DNA of 64,000 nucleotides. Origin: Chloropicon primus (Eukaryota > Chlorophyta > Chloropicophyceae > Chloropicales > Chloropicaceae). Positions 55,087-64,000 of the stretch are shown here, one piece after another; positions within the stretch are counted from its first letter, which is position 1; every line of letters starts with the position of its first letter. The notes below the pieces were generated by a model. The model was not told where the DNA came from, did no database searches, and worked only from the letters and a program-made list of their open reading frames with translations. Both the position numbers and the translations under genes were made by a program. The DNA lies in assembly GCA_023205875.1 (NCBI GenBank), contig CP060758.1:682001-746000 (forward strand). Reading direction: 5' to 3'.

Positions 55087-58000
55087 CTAGCCCAACGAGG
55101 ACGCGAGTTCTTGCGCCTTGGAGATGGCCTCCTCGAGCTTGTCGATCCCTGGGCCCTGGCCCTGTGCTCTGTTTGGCTTTCCACCACCTTTGCCTCCGCA
55201 GATTGCAAGAGACTCCCTGATCCACTTGGGGGCATCGAACCCCTTGTCCAGGGCCTCCTTTGAGACTCCAGCATAAGCCATGACCTTCTTCTTCTTTGCG
55301 TCAGAACTGAAGACGATCAAGGAGAAGCTAGATTCCGCGGTGAGGGATGCATCCACCGCCTGTTGCAAGGCTTTGTTGTCCAGGCCGACGTCAATCGTCA
55401 GAACTCCAGCTTTCTTCCCTTCGCCAGCCATCTTCTTCACGCTCTCCACGGCCGTCTCCACAGCCTTCTTCTTGTTTCCTGCTGCGGCCTTCTTCGCCAT
55501 GTCAATGATCTTCCTGGCATGCTTGTCAAGAACACCCCTGATCTCGTTCTTCGCCACGACGGGAATAACGGCCTGGTCTACCTCAGCCCTCATATTGTTC
55601 AACTCTGCCTGCAGCGCAGTAGCGTCCTTGACGCCATCAAGCTTTCCTGCTTTCGTCTTGAGCTCGCTTCCTCTCTTGTGCGCCTCCGTGGCCAGCTTGC
55701 CAGTCGCGGCGGCGATTCTCCTCACGCCCTTTGCAATGCCTTCCTCCGACAAAATCGCAAACGACTCGGCCTCCTTTGTGTTCGCCAAATGCGTGCCTCC
55801 ACAAAACTCAACGCTGTAGTTGTAATTCTCAGGAGACTTTGGATCCTTCAGCAAAGCATCAACAGGCTTTCCGATGGAAACCACTCGTACAGGATCGGGG
55901 TAAGTCTCCCCGAAGACGGCGCGAAGGCCATGGATGTCCTTTCCATCCTTCAGCGACACTTCCTTGTAGAAGACCTGCAGTCCCTTGTCGATGTCCCCCT
56001 TGATCTGCTTCTCAATCTTGCTCAATTTCTTGGCATCCACAGGCTTATTGTTGTTGAAGTCAAAGCGAAGCTTCTCATCGTCCACAAGGGAACCCTTCTG
56101 CTGCACATCCTCACTGACGTTGGCTCTCAGAGCAAGGTTCAACAAGTGCGTGCAGGTGTGATTGTTGGATATCTTGTGGCGTCTCGTGTAATCGACCTTG
56201 ACGGTGCACGAGTCTCCCTTGCATGCCGAGCCCTTCTGCAGCTTTCCGATATGGAAGACATATCCCGCAGCCGTCTTCGCGTCCATCACCTGGAACGTAG
56301 CTTTTCCCCCGTTGATCTCAATGACACCACTGTCAGCAACCTGACCTCCCATCTCGGCGTAGAAGGACGTTGCATCAACGACCAGGGCAACGACCTCGTC
56401 TCCCTCGACCTTATCAATGAATGAATTAGACTTGGAAGAAAGAATTGCGCAGACCTTTGCCGCGACGTCCTTGTCCGAGAACTTGTGGTTGTCCTGAGTG
56501 GGGGCCAACTTCAAGACGTCCTTCAGGTGCGCGGTTTGCTCTGACTCAATTCGCAATCCTGCACCAGCGCCGCCCTTGTTCTTACCACCTGCTCTGGACT
56601 TCTCCTTCGCTTCCTCCATGGCAGCGTTGAATCCGTCCATGTCCACACCCATCTTGTACTCCTCCGCCATGAGCTGGGTCAAATCCACAGGGAAACCAAA
56701 GGTATCCCACAGCACAAACGCCTCTGCGCCGGCGAGCATTGGTGTCTTGGTGGACTTGGAGGCCTTGTGGTCCTCCAGGACCTGCTTGGAGGCCTTCTTG
56801 AACCTTTCGATTCCCTTGGTCAGAGTCCTGCCAAAGCTCTTTTCCTCCTCGGCAATGATTTCAGTAATCTTTGCCTGGTGTTTCTCAAGCTCCGGGAAGA
56901 CGTCGCCCATGACGCGGACCACGATCGGCACGAGCTTGGAGAAGAATCCCTCTTTCGCTTTCAGGACCTCCCTTCCGTACCTCACGGCTCTTCTGAGGAC
57001 TCTCCTCAGCACGTATTCCCTGCCCTCGTTTCCAGGTCTCGCGCCATCAGCGATACTGATGCAGAGCGTCCTGATGTGGTCAGCGATGACTCTATAGGCC
57101 ATGTCCACATTGTCAGGATCCTCCACAGGCCCAACGCCCCCGCGGTACTCCCTCGGGGCTTGGGTGAGCGTCTGGATCTCATCGAAGATTGGGACGAATA
57201 TATCGGTGTCGTAGTTTGACATCTTGTTCTGAAGAACGCTCGCAATCCTCTCGAAACCCATTCCAGTGTCCACGTGCTTGTTTGGCAGCGGCTTGAGCTT
57301 GCCACTTGGCTCTCTGTTGTACTGTATGAAGACCAGGTTCCAGATCTCGATCACGGATGGGTCGTCCATGTTCACCATCGAGGAAGCGTCCCTTCCGCCA
57401 ACGCGGTCAAAGTGCAGCTCGGTGCAAGGTCCGCAGGGTCCGGTGTCGCCCATCTCCCAGAAGTTGTCCTTCGTTCCGAAGGGCATCACCTGGCTGGCTG
57501 GCAAAATCTTCAGCCAAATGTCTCTAGCTTCGTTGTCAGGCTCCAAGCCCTGCTCCTTGTTCCCTCCAAAGTAGGTGGCGTACATCCTATCCGCCGGCAG
57601 CTTGTAGACCTTTGTGAGCAGCTCCCAAGCCCAGTTGATGGCCTCGACCTTAAAAAAGTCGCCAAAGGACCAGTTTCCAAGCATCTCGAAGAAGGTGTGG
57701 TGGTAAGTGTCCTTGCCCACATCATCCAAGTCGTTGTGCTTTCCTCCTGCCCTGATGCACTTTTGGGTGTTCGTGGCTCTCTTGAGCTTGCCAAGTTGCG
57801 AGTTTGGGTCCGCCTTGCCCATGAAGATGGGCTTGAATTGGTTCATTCCGGCGTTCGCGAAGAGGAGGGTCGGGTCGTCGTGGGGGACGACTGGCGAGCT
57901 CCTCACGAAAGTGTGGCCCTTGAGCTCGAAGAAATCCAAGAAGGCTTGCCTCGTCCTTGCTCCGGACCACTTTTCCTCTCCGAAAATTTCTGGGAACAAC

Positions 58001-58938
58001 CACTTTGCGGGGTTCTCCACCTTTGGGTCCAGCGGATACTCGTACACAAACTCGTCCTTGTCCATCTTGTCCCCGGACAGGAGGTGGCCAATGCTCTCCT
58101 TCATGGCGGGGTGCTGGGCCATGGTGGAGAACCACCTCGACAAGCAAGGGAACTTCTTCGCCTTGTCCTTCTTCTTGAGCATGTAAAGGAAGTAGATCGA
58201 CAAGTCCACGAAGAGAACGATGTCGGCCAGGGTCATGAAATCGCCCACGAGGTACGTGGACTCGCGGAGCTTCGTCTCCATAGCATTCAAGTAGTCGTTC
58301 ATCTTCTTCCTCAGCTCGACGTTCTCCCTCTTGTCCCCCTTCTTGAAGCCCAAGAGCAGGTCAAAGACGTCCTTCACCGTCAGGAAGAGCTCGCAGTCGA
58401 TGTCCAGCCAGCAGTCCACGAGGGCACGGGTCATCGGGTCCCTGGGGTACACGGGCTTGCTCGACACGGCATACTCGTTCTTTCCAGTGCTAAGCCTGCT
58501 CAAAGACTCGTTGCAAAGGTACCTGCAGATGGCATTGCTCTCGACTATCGAGCCGCCCTCAACCTCGAGCGTGGGAACCTGTCCGCGAGGGTTGCGCTCA
58601 AGAAAGGAGGGCGTCGCGTTCGTCTATTTGTTGTTGTTGTGTTGGTGGTGGGTGGTGGTCGGTCCGAATCCAAAAGACCAAAAAGGGGGAAAACAAAAAG
58701 CGAAAAAGCGAAGAGAACGCGGTCAGTTTCCTCGCAAGGGCGTCGACGACCCGACCCGAGGCGGGAGCCACTGCGCCCCGCCCCGGAAGAGAAACCGCAA
58801 GGGGCTCCCTCCTCCCCGATGACTTACCAGTCCGAGCACGACAGGTTTCTCGACCACATCTTTCCACGTCCCGTTCACAAGCGCCGCCGCTTTTATCTTA
58901 TACAGAGACGGTCCCAGCGCGTACAAGGTGTACACCAT
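55087..58938 (-). CDS. Alanyl-tRNA synthetase with N-terminal GST-like domain, two exons
   Basis: Exons are 58828-58938 (37 codons, MVYTLYALGPSLYKIKAAAL...) and 55087-58623, with a 204-nt GT-AG intron falling between codons; the protein is 1215 residues. Residues 1-200 form a full GST fold: the N-half has TNATPSFLERNPRGQVPTLE and SIVESNAICRYL, as in eEF1B-gamma, and the helical C-half has MTLADIVLFVD. AlaRS follows from about 235 (GARTRQAFLDFFELKGH): KCIRAGGKHNDLDDVG, HHTFFEMLGNWSFGDFF, NFWEMGDTGPCGPC, the editing-domain HTCTHLL and CGGTHLANT, and a C-Ala domain. All class II motifs are intact. The fusion is unusual for AlaRS. It probably lets the enzyme join other GST-bearing factors. It is convergent with the DYAD-like gene, 45 bases between stops. 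Confidence 0.94.
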
Positions 58939-58958
58939 GATGCCCCTTCTCTCTCTCT

Positions 58959-59001
<43 letters not shown>

Positions 59002-59300
59002 AGGACCCAAACTGATCGAGCGATCGATCAATCCCCTTTATTGGCGGCCAGGGCTTCACTTTGCGCGTTTCGTCGTCGTCGGTGCCTGATCAGAGGACCA
59101 AGGGGAGGGGAGGTGAGTGCGGAAGGGAACTGGGCGAGGTTCTTTGCGGAGAATCTTTCGATCGATCGAAGCGCCCTCTCGTGTGGTTTCAGCTTTCGTT
59201 TCGTACAGGTTACAGGTTCACCTCTCTCGTCTCGAAAAGGAAGGACGAACTCATGAAAAGTTTGGGACCATCATCTTCATCATCATCTTCAACATCATCA

Positions 59301-59333
<33 letters not shown>

Positions 59334-59404
59334 TGGCTGGGATAGGATAAGCTGACGGGCAGATCATCTGTGTCTGTGTCTTGTGTGTTGTTTGACGCTG
59401 CGGC
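58939..59404. other. Divergent promoter, AlaRS (-) and M32 peptidase (+)
   Basis: It holds a long (CT)n run (about 58948-59000), CGATCGATC palindromes near 59020-59029 and 59158-59168, and a trinucleotide run of (ATC)n then (TCG)n at about 59265-59332. No gene is seen. Confidence 0.55.
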
Positions 59405-61069
59405 ATGGTGTGGTATAGATCAGGTTGTGTCGACTGTCGGATGCATCAGGTTGTGTCCTCGAGGACGGCAGCAGGAGGGAGGAGTGTGCTGAGGTCGGCG
59501 AAGGCGCGGTTAACGAGTTGCAGAGGACCGAGGAGGGGAGGAGGAGTGCGAGGCGTGATGACCAGCGTGGAGGCTTACACCGCCCTGGCGGAGGAGCTGA
59601 AGGAAATCGATGCTCTTTCTGGGATAGACGCGATATTGGGCTGGGACGAGCTCGTCGTGATGAAAGAGAAGAGCGCGGAGTCGAGGGCCGCGCAAAAAGC
59701 GGCCCTGGCGAGCGTGATTCACCAGAGGCAGACGAGCGAGAGGCTCGGTGAGTTGATCTCGAGCGCGGAGCGGGAGGGCGGCCTGGACCCCATGCAGGAA
59801 GCGAGCGTGAGGGACGCTCGCTTGAAGTTCGACCGGAAGACGAGGATGCCAAAGGAGCTGGCCAAGCAGGAGGCGATCCTGGGGTCAGAGGGCTATCAGG
59901 CGTGGGCGAAGGCGCGCGAGAACGACGACTACGACAGCTTCAAGCCAGTCCTGTCGAAGATCGTCCAGCTCAGGATCGACGAGGCGAAGGCCGTGGCGCC
60001 GGAGAAGCTCCCGTACGACTACCAGATCGATAAGTTCGAGCGCGGAATGAAAGCCTCGAGGCTCGCCGAAATCTTCGAGACCGTGAAGGCTGGCCTGGTC
60101 CCGCTGATCGAGGAGATCACCAGCGCTCCCCAACTCTCCGTCGACGCGAGGTTGGCCGGAGGCGACGCCGCGCCAATCTTTGAGGTGGACAAGCAGGAGG
60201 CCCTCTGCGCTCAAGTCATGGAGCGTTTGGGGTTCGAGGGGATCCTGAACCGTTCCCTTCACCCGTTCACGGGCGGCACCGCGAGCGATGTCAGGATCAC
60301 CACGCGCTACGACGACAAGGACTTCATATCCGGAGTCGCCGGGCTCGTCCACGAGACGGGCCACGCGCTCTACGAGCAGAACAGGCCCGCTGGGGAGAAC
60401 CTCGGGATGCCAGTGTCCGAGGCCCTCAGCATGGGCATCCACGAGAGCATGTCCCTGCTCTTCGAGAGGATGGTCGGGCAATCCATGGAGTTCTGGACCT
60501 TCCTCCGCCCGATGGTCGCGGAAAGCTTTGAGTTCACGGAGAACTTGGAGGCGGAGGATTTCTACAAGGCCATCAACAAGGTCCAGAAGAGCCTGATCCG
60601 CGTGGACGCCGATGAGCTCACGTATCCGCTCCACATCATCATCAGGTTCGAGCTCGAGCAAGGGCTCTTCGACGGGTCGGTCACCGTCGACAACCTTCCA
60701 GACAAGTGGAGGGAGCTCTACAAGCAGTACCTCGGGATCGACGTCCCGAGCGACAAGGAGGGCGTCTTGCAGGACGTCCACTGGAGCAGCCTGGCTTTCG
60801 GCTACTTCCCTTCGTACACCCTGGGCGCCATGTACGCGTGCCAGTTCTTCCAGCACGCGGAGAAGAGCATCCCAAACCTCGGGGCTGAGATTGCCGAGGG
60901 GAACTTCGAGAGCCTCAGGGCCTGGCTGCGGGAAAACATACATTCCAAGGGATCCTTGTACCCCTCCGCGGACGAGCTGTGCGAGCACGTTACGGGCAAG
61001 CCGTTGGATCCGACCATTTACTTGGACTTCCTTCGCGCAAAGTACAGGAAGTTGTACAAGATGTCGTGA
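59405..61069 (+). CDS. M32-family metallocarboxypeptidase (Taq type)
   Basis: This single-exon gene encodes 554 residues from ATG 59405; an internal ATG at 59558 begins the conserved region (MTSVEAYTALAEELKEI). M32 enzymes are zinc carboxypeptidases of bacteria, archaea, algae and some protists. The active site has HETGH at residue 316 (GLVHETGHALYEQN), HESMSLLFE at 346 and the HPFTGGTASDVRITTRY block that shapes the pocket. The C-terminal SSLAFGYFPSYTLGAMYA is also family-typical. The 51-residue leader is basic and Ser/Arg-rich with no acids in its second half, suggesting an organelle transit peptide. The enzyme is likely to trim peptides in a plastid or mitochondrion. TGTAA follows at 61074-61078. 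Confidence 0.94.
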   Translation: MVWYRSGCVDCRMHQVVSSRTAAGGRSVLRSAKARLTSCRGPRRGGGVRGVMTSVEAYTALAEELKEIDALSGIDAILGWDELVVMKEKSAESRAAQKAALASVIHQRQTSERLGELISSAEREGGLDPMQEASVRDARLKFDRKTRMPKELAKQEAILGSEGYQAWAKARENDDYDSFKPVLSKIVQLRIDEAKAVAPEKLPYDYQIDKFERGMKASRLAEIFETVKAGLVPLIEEITSAPQLSVDARLAGGDAAPIFEVDKQEALCAQVMERLGFEGILNRSLHPFTGGTASDVRITTRYDDKDFISGVAGLVHETGHALYEQNRPAGENLGMPVSEALSMGIHESMSLLFERMVGQSMEFWTFLRPMVAESFEFTENLEAEDFYKAINKVQKSLIRVDADELTYPLHIIIRFELEQGLFDGSVTVDNLPDKWRELYKQYLGIDVPSDKEGVLQDVHWSSLAFGYFPSYTLGAMYACQFFQHAEKSIPNLGAEIAEGNFESLRAWLRENIHSKGSLYPSADELCEHVTGKPLDPTIYLDFLRAKYRKLYKMS

Positions 61070-61203
61070 GTGGTGTAATAATCCACTCTCTGATTACTTT
61101 TCTTTCAAATGGTGGTCCTCTTCCTCTCCCCCCTTCCTAATCGAGCCTTCCCGCCATTGCCTTCTCTTCCCGCCCAATTCTATCGACAGAACAGAACAGA
61201 ATC

Positions 61204-64000
61204 ATGGCGACAGGCCCGCCGAGGAGACGGCCCAAGTGTGCCCTGTGCGGGGAGGTGGGGGACTGCACGAGGGAGCTGACGAGCATAGGAGGCGTCCTTC
61301 AGTCGATAGGACCGCTGCTCGGACCCTTCCAGCATGACACGTACGTCCACAGGCTGTGCGCGTTGTGGAGCCCGGAGGTGTTCCACGAGAACGACAAGAT
61401 CAGGAACGTCATGGCAGCGGTGAAGAGGGGGAAGAAGCTGAGGTGCTCGTACTGCGGGATGAAGGGGGCGACGGTGGGGTGCTGCGTGGAGTGGTGCCAC
61501 AAGACGTACCACATCCGGTGCGCGGAGAAGGCTGGGTGCGAGATAAGCGCCTTGGAGTGGATCCTGTCCTGCCCGGAGCACTCGAGGAGGTTTCGGGCGC
61601 AGATACAGTCGAAGGCCGCGGCGACGTCGAGTGGGAAGGCGGACTCGGCGCCTCGGGGCAACGGGGCGGGTGCGGGGGCTCGGGGCCCGGCGGGGGGGTC
61701 CAGATTGGCGGGAGGGAAGAGGCCCAGGTCGCTTAACCCCCTCCAGTTCCTATTGGGGGACCAGGTGGACCGGGACGAGGAGTTGTGGCAGAAGAAGCAG
61801 CAGCTGCGGATACAGAGGGACATCAAGGCCCTGAAGCCTTACAACCTCGGGAGCCCCGCCTGTAAGAAAGTGACTGGGGAGTCGAAAGCGAGCGAGGCAC
61901 CGAGGGAAGAGAGGAGGGAGGACGCGGCGGGACCCTTTGGGGACACGCGCTGGGAGAGCGTGGGCGGGCACGAGGGGGTGAAGAGAGCGCTCAAGGAGTC
62001 CGTCCTGCTCCCCTTGATGTACCAGGATGAGTTCAGCAGCCTCAACCTGAGTTGCCCCAAGGGAATCTTGCTGCACGGAGAGCCGGGAACGGGGAAGACC
62101 ATGGTGGTGAGAGCTTTGGCCACGGAGTGCAACAAGTCAAGCCACATCAAGACGGTCTCCTTCTTCTCCCGCAAGGGGGCCGACCTGCTCGGGAAGTTTC
62201 AGGGCGAGGCGGAGAGGAAGCTTCGATTGCTCTTTCAAGAGGCGCAGAAGGCTTCCCCCTCCATCATTTTTTTCGACGAGCTTGACGGGATCGCGCCGGC
62301 TCGGGGGGGCAAGGTTTCGGATCAGATCCACACGAGCGTCGTGTCGACTCTCCTCAGTCTCATGGACGGCCTGGTGGACAGGGGGAAGGTCGTGGTCATA
62401 GCAGCCACGAACAGGGCGGACGCCATCGACCCCGCGCTGAGGAGGCCGGGCAGGTTCGACCGGGAGATTTACTTCCCTCTCCCCGATGTGGAGCAGAGGC
62501 TCAAAATTCTCGTGGCGTGCACGAGGAAGTGGGACGTGAGGCCAAGGGGCGCCGATCTGGAGAGAATGGCGGCGCTGACCGATGGCTTTGCCGGTGCTGA
62601 CTTGCAAAGTCTGTGCACGAACGCTGCCTTGGCGAGGCTGAGGAGAGAGTTCCCATCAATTTTGGAAGGGGTCGAGAACAACAGGAAGATTCCAGACTTC
62701 GAGTCAAGGCTGCAATCCATGGCCGTGGAGGAGAGGGACTTCATGTCCGCGTTCCAGAGCATCACAAAGGCCTGCTCTCATCGAACCGCGTCGGGAATGC
62801 TGTCGTCCAGCAAACTCAAAGCAATTCCATGTTTCATCCTCGATGCCATCTGGAGACCTTTGTACGGCGCCGTCTGCACCTTCAACAGGGACATCAACCC
62901 GGACGTCGTTCTGAACGCGAGGACGTCTTGGTCCTGCCCCCTGACAATCAAAAAGTACCTGGAAGAGGTTGGGGCCGTTTCCGACAGAATGATGGTAGGG
63001 GCAACCGAGGCAAAGATGATGTCCAAAGGAGGACAGTTGGCCCACGAATACGTGGCGGACACAAACATTCTTGTCTGTGGAGAGGTTTCCGCGAACGTGA
63101 TGGTTGCGGAGTCTGTGCTTTGCACCCTGTCTGGGTTTCACATCGCAAAGGTGTCTCTGCCCCAGGTCGTGCGTGAGGGTCACGAGAATGTCGCAGAGGG
63201 AATCATCAGCTTGACAAGGAAGGGGCTGAGCGCAGCAAAATCGGATCGCTTTGCCATCTATTGCCCAAACATCCATGATTGGCTGCATGCCGTCGAACCA
63301 GAGATGGAAGGGTTGGAGGAGCCCTTGGAGTGTACCCCGCCCCCTCAGGAGAATCTAGCTGTCTGGAACGCATTCATTCAAGCGTTGCACAACAAAGCGC
63401 CCAACTCCACGGTCGTGGTTATTGCGACATCAAAGGGCTCATCAGAGACCCTGCCGCCCAAGGTCCTGGGCTTCTTCCGAGATTCGAGTGGAAAAGGAAG
63501 GAGCAAGCGGATCGTAGAGACCGAAGCAATCAAGGGAAAGGGGGAATTCTTGTCCAAGTCCGCGTCAGAGTACCTGGTGTCTGTGACAAAGTTTCTGCTG
63601 AAATCCGCGGGAGACGCCCCGGAAGTCAGGAAGGAGATCCTTGAAAGCGCCAAGCCTGCAGAAAATTCGGGGGAGCAAGTGCACGCGGCCTCCGAAGGAA
63701 CAGAGAAGGAGCCACAGGATATGGATATCGCGAGAGACGTCGAGGGCCTGGAAAGCAAAGCCGCGGCTGGTGCTGAAGACGATCTTGCGGCTAGAGCAGA
63801 GGCAGATGGGACCTCCAAGGATGATGACGAGATCAGGGGAAACGAAGAGACTCCTCCCAGCTGTCTTTCCCCTGTAGAGAACAACGTCGAGGCGGTGGGT
63901 CCTGGGGACGGCGAGGTCGAGTTTTGCAAGGTTTCTTTGACTGGTGAGGCGAATGTTCAGTGCGACAAGTGCTCGGCCAGAATTCAAACAAAGTGCCTCG
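61204..64000 (+). CDS. ePHD-AAA ATPase, chromatin type, 5' part
   Basis: The frame from ATG 61204 stays open for 932 codons to the window edge, with no intron seen. Residues about 9-120 form an extended PHD finger: CALCGEVGDC, HRLCALWSPEV, CSYCGMKGATVGC, CHKTYHIRCA. The AAA module has GEPGTGKT at 292, a Walker B FFDE at 356-359 and RRPGRFDRE, and the neighbouring sequence SIIFFDELDGIAP is most like ATAD2/Yta7 (RKGADLLGKFQGEAERKLRLLF). A second, degenerate AAA-like half may follow (about 520-760). At the window edge VQCDKCSARIQTKCL looks like the start of another PHD or CW-type zinc finger. Plants have AAA proteins with PHD fingers (for example BRP1-type) linked to chromatin; whether this is an orthologue is inference. 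Bromodomain is not seen so far. Confidence 0.88.
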   Translation, partial: MATGPPRRRPKCALCGEVGDCTRELTSIGGVLQSIGPLLGPFQHDTYVHRLCALWSPEVFHENDKIRNVMAAVKRGKKLRCSYCGMKGATVGCCVEWCHKTYHIRCAEKAGCEISALEWILSCPEHSRRFRAQIQSKAAATSSGKADSAPRGNGAGAGARGPAGGSRLAGGKRPRSLNPLQFLLGDQVDRDEELWQKKQQLRIQRDIKALKPYNLGSPACKKVTGESKASEAPREERREDAAGPFGDTRWESVGGHEGVKRALKESVLLPLMYQDEFSSLNLSCPKGILLHGEPGTGKTMVVRALATECNKSSHIKTVSFFSRKGADLLGKFQGEAERKLRLLFQEAQKASPSIIFFDELDGIAPARGGKVSDQIHTSVVSTLLSLMDGLVDRGKVVVIAATNRADAIDPALRRPGRFDREIYFPLPDVEQRLKILVACTRKWDVRPRGADLERMAALTDGFAGADLQSLCTNAALARLRREFPSILEGVENNRKIPDFESRLQSMAVEERDFMSAFQSITKACSHRTASGMLSSSKLKAIPCFILDAIWRPLYGAVCTFNRDINPDVVLNARTSWSCPLTIKKYLEEVGAVSDRMMVGATEAKMMSKGGQLAHEYVADTNILVCGEVSANVMVAESVLCTLSGFHIAKVSLPQVVREGHENVAEGIISLTRKGLSAAKSDRFAIYCPNIHDWLHAVEPEMEGLEEPLECTPPPQENLAVWNAFIQALHNKAPNSTVVVIATSKGSSETLPPKVLGFFRDSSGKGRSKRIVETEAIKGKGEFLSKSASEYLVSVTKFLLKSAGDAPEVRKEILESAKPAENSGEQVHAASEGTEKEPQDMDIARDVEGLESKAAAGAEDDLAARAEADGTSKDDDEIRGNEETPPSCLSPVENNVEAVGPGDGEVEFCKVSLTGEANVQCDKCSARIQTKCL

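Noticed and set aside
1-64000. Mobile elements, LTR or virus-like elements, tRNA or rRNA genes
   Set aside because: Both strands were scanned for reverse transcriptase, integrase, transposase and capsid-like frames, terminal repeats and tRNA arms; nothing recognisable was found, though a search by eye can miss short RNA genes.

Overview
This is nuclear DNA from a GC-rich, gene-dense, intron-poor eukaryote, most likely a green alga (Chlorophyta or prasinophyte grade). The signs are: a CYP97C-type carotene epsilon-ring hydroxylase (lutein pathway), a plant-type L-galactono-1,4-lactone dehydrogenase (ascorbate), plant-like RBP45/47 and DYAD-type proteins, a GT29 sialyltransferase-like enzyme, and TGTAA just after several stop codons, the poly(A) signal typical of chlorophytes. 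A small coccoid such as a Chloropicophyte would fit, but that is inference. There is no prokaryotic operon structure, and I saw no mobile element or virus-derived element.

Layout. 0-5 kb: ribosomal protein eL27 (end only), uS7, an unidentified multi-pass membrane protein and the small secretory protein Yos1. 5-16 kb: an ABC1-family kinase, an ABC half-transporter, a lysine-rich coiled-coil protein behind a 44-bp tandem repeat, CYP97C, an unidentified 124-residue protein, the UFM1 protease UFSP2 and an APE1-type endonuclease. 16-27 kb: a small coiled-coil protein tail-to-tail with the replication-fork protein Timeless/Tof1, the ER co-chaperone ERdj3, a phosphoglycerate-mutase-like protein, GLDH and an MPDU1-like protein. 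27-37 kb: a large coiled-coil protein, MON1, a CofE-like ligase, eIF3m, a triple-RRM protein and RPB6. 38-45 kb: a tubulin glutamylase (TTLL), a BK/SLO-like potassium channel and a sialyltransferase-like protein. 45-64 kb: a 2239-residue protein with several guanylate-kinase-like modules and one adenylate kinase (resembling the ciliary central-pair protein FAP42), a DYAD/AMEIOTIC1-like protein, alanyl-tRNA synthetase carrying an N-terminal GST-like domain, an M32 carboxypeptidase, and the first 932 codons of an ePHD-AAA ATPase.

Genes alternate strands with short gaps; most introns are 80-360 nt with GT-AG ends, and many genes have none. Spliced models were built by eye for uS7, the membrane protein, Yos1, the 124-residue protein, ERdj3, the sialyltransferase-like gene and AlaRS. 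Flanks and introns are rich in (CT/GA)n. The most striking non-coding signal is an element of about 45-55 bp present five times, always upstream of a gene and in that gene's orientation (CYP97C once, UFSP2 twice, Timeless twice). Biologically, the window mixes housekeeping genes with genes for cilia (TTLL, FAP42-like) and meiosis (DYAD-like), suggesting the alga keeps a flagellate or sexual stage.
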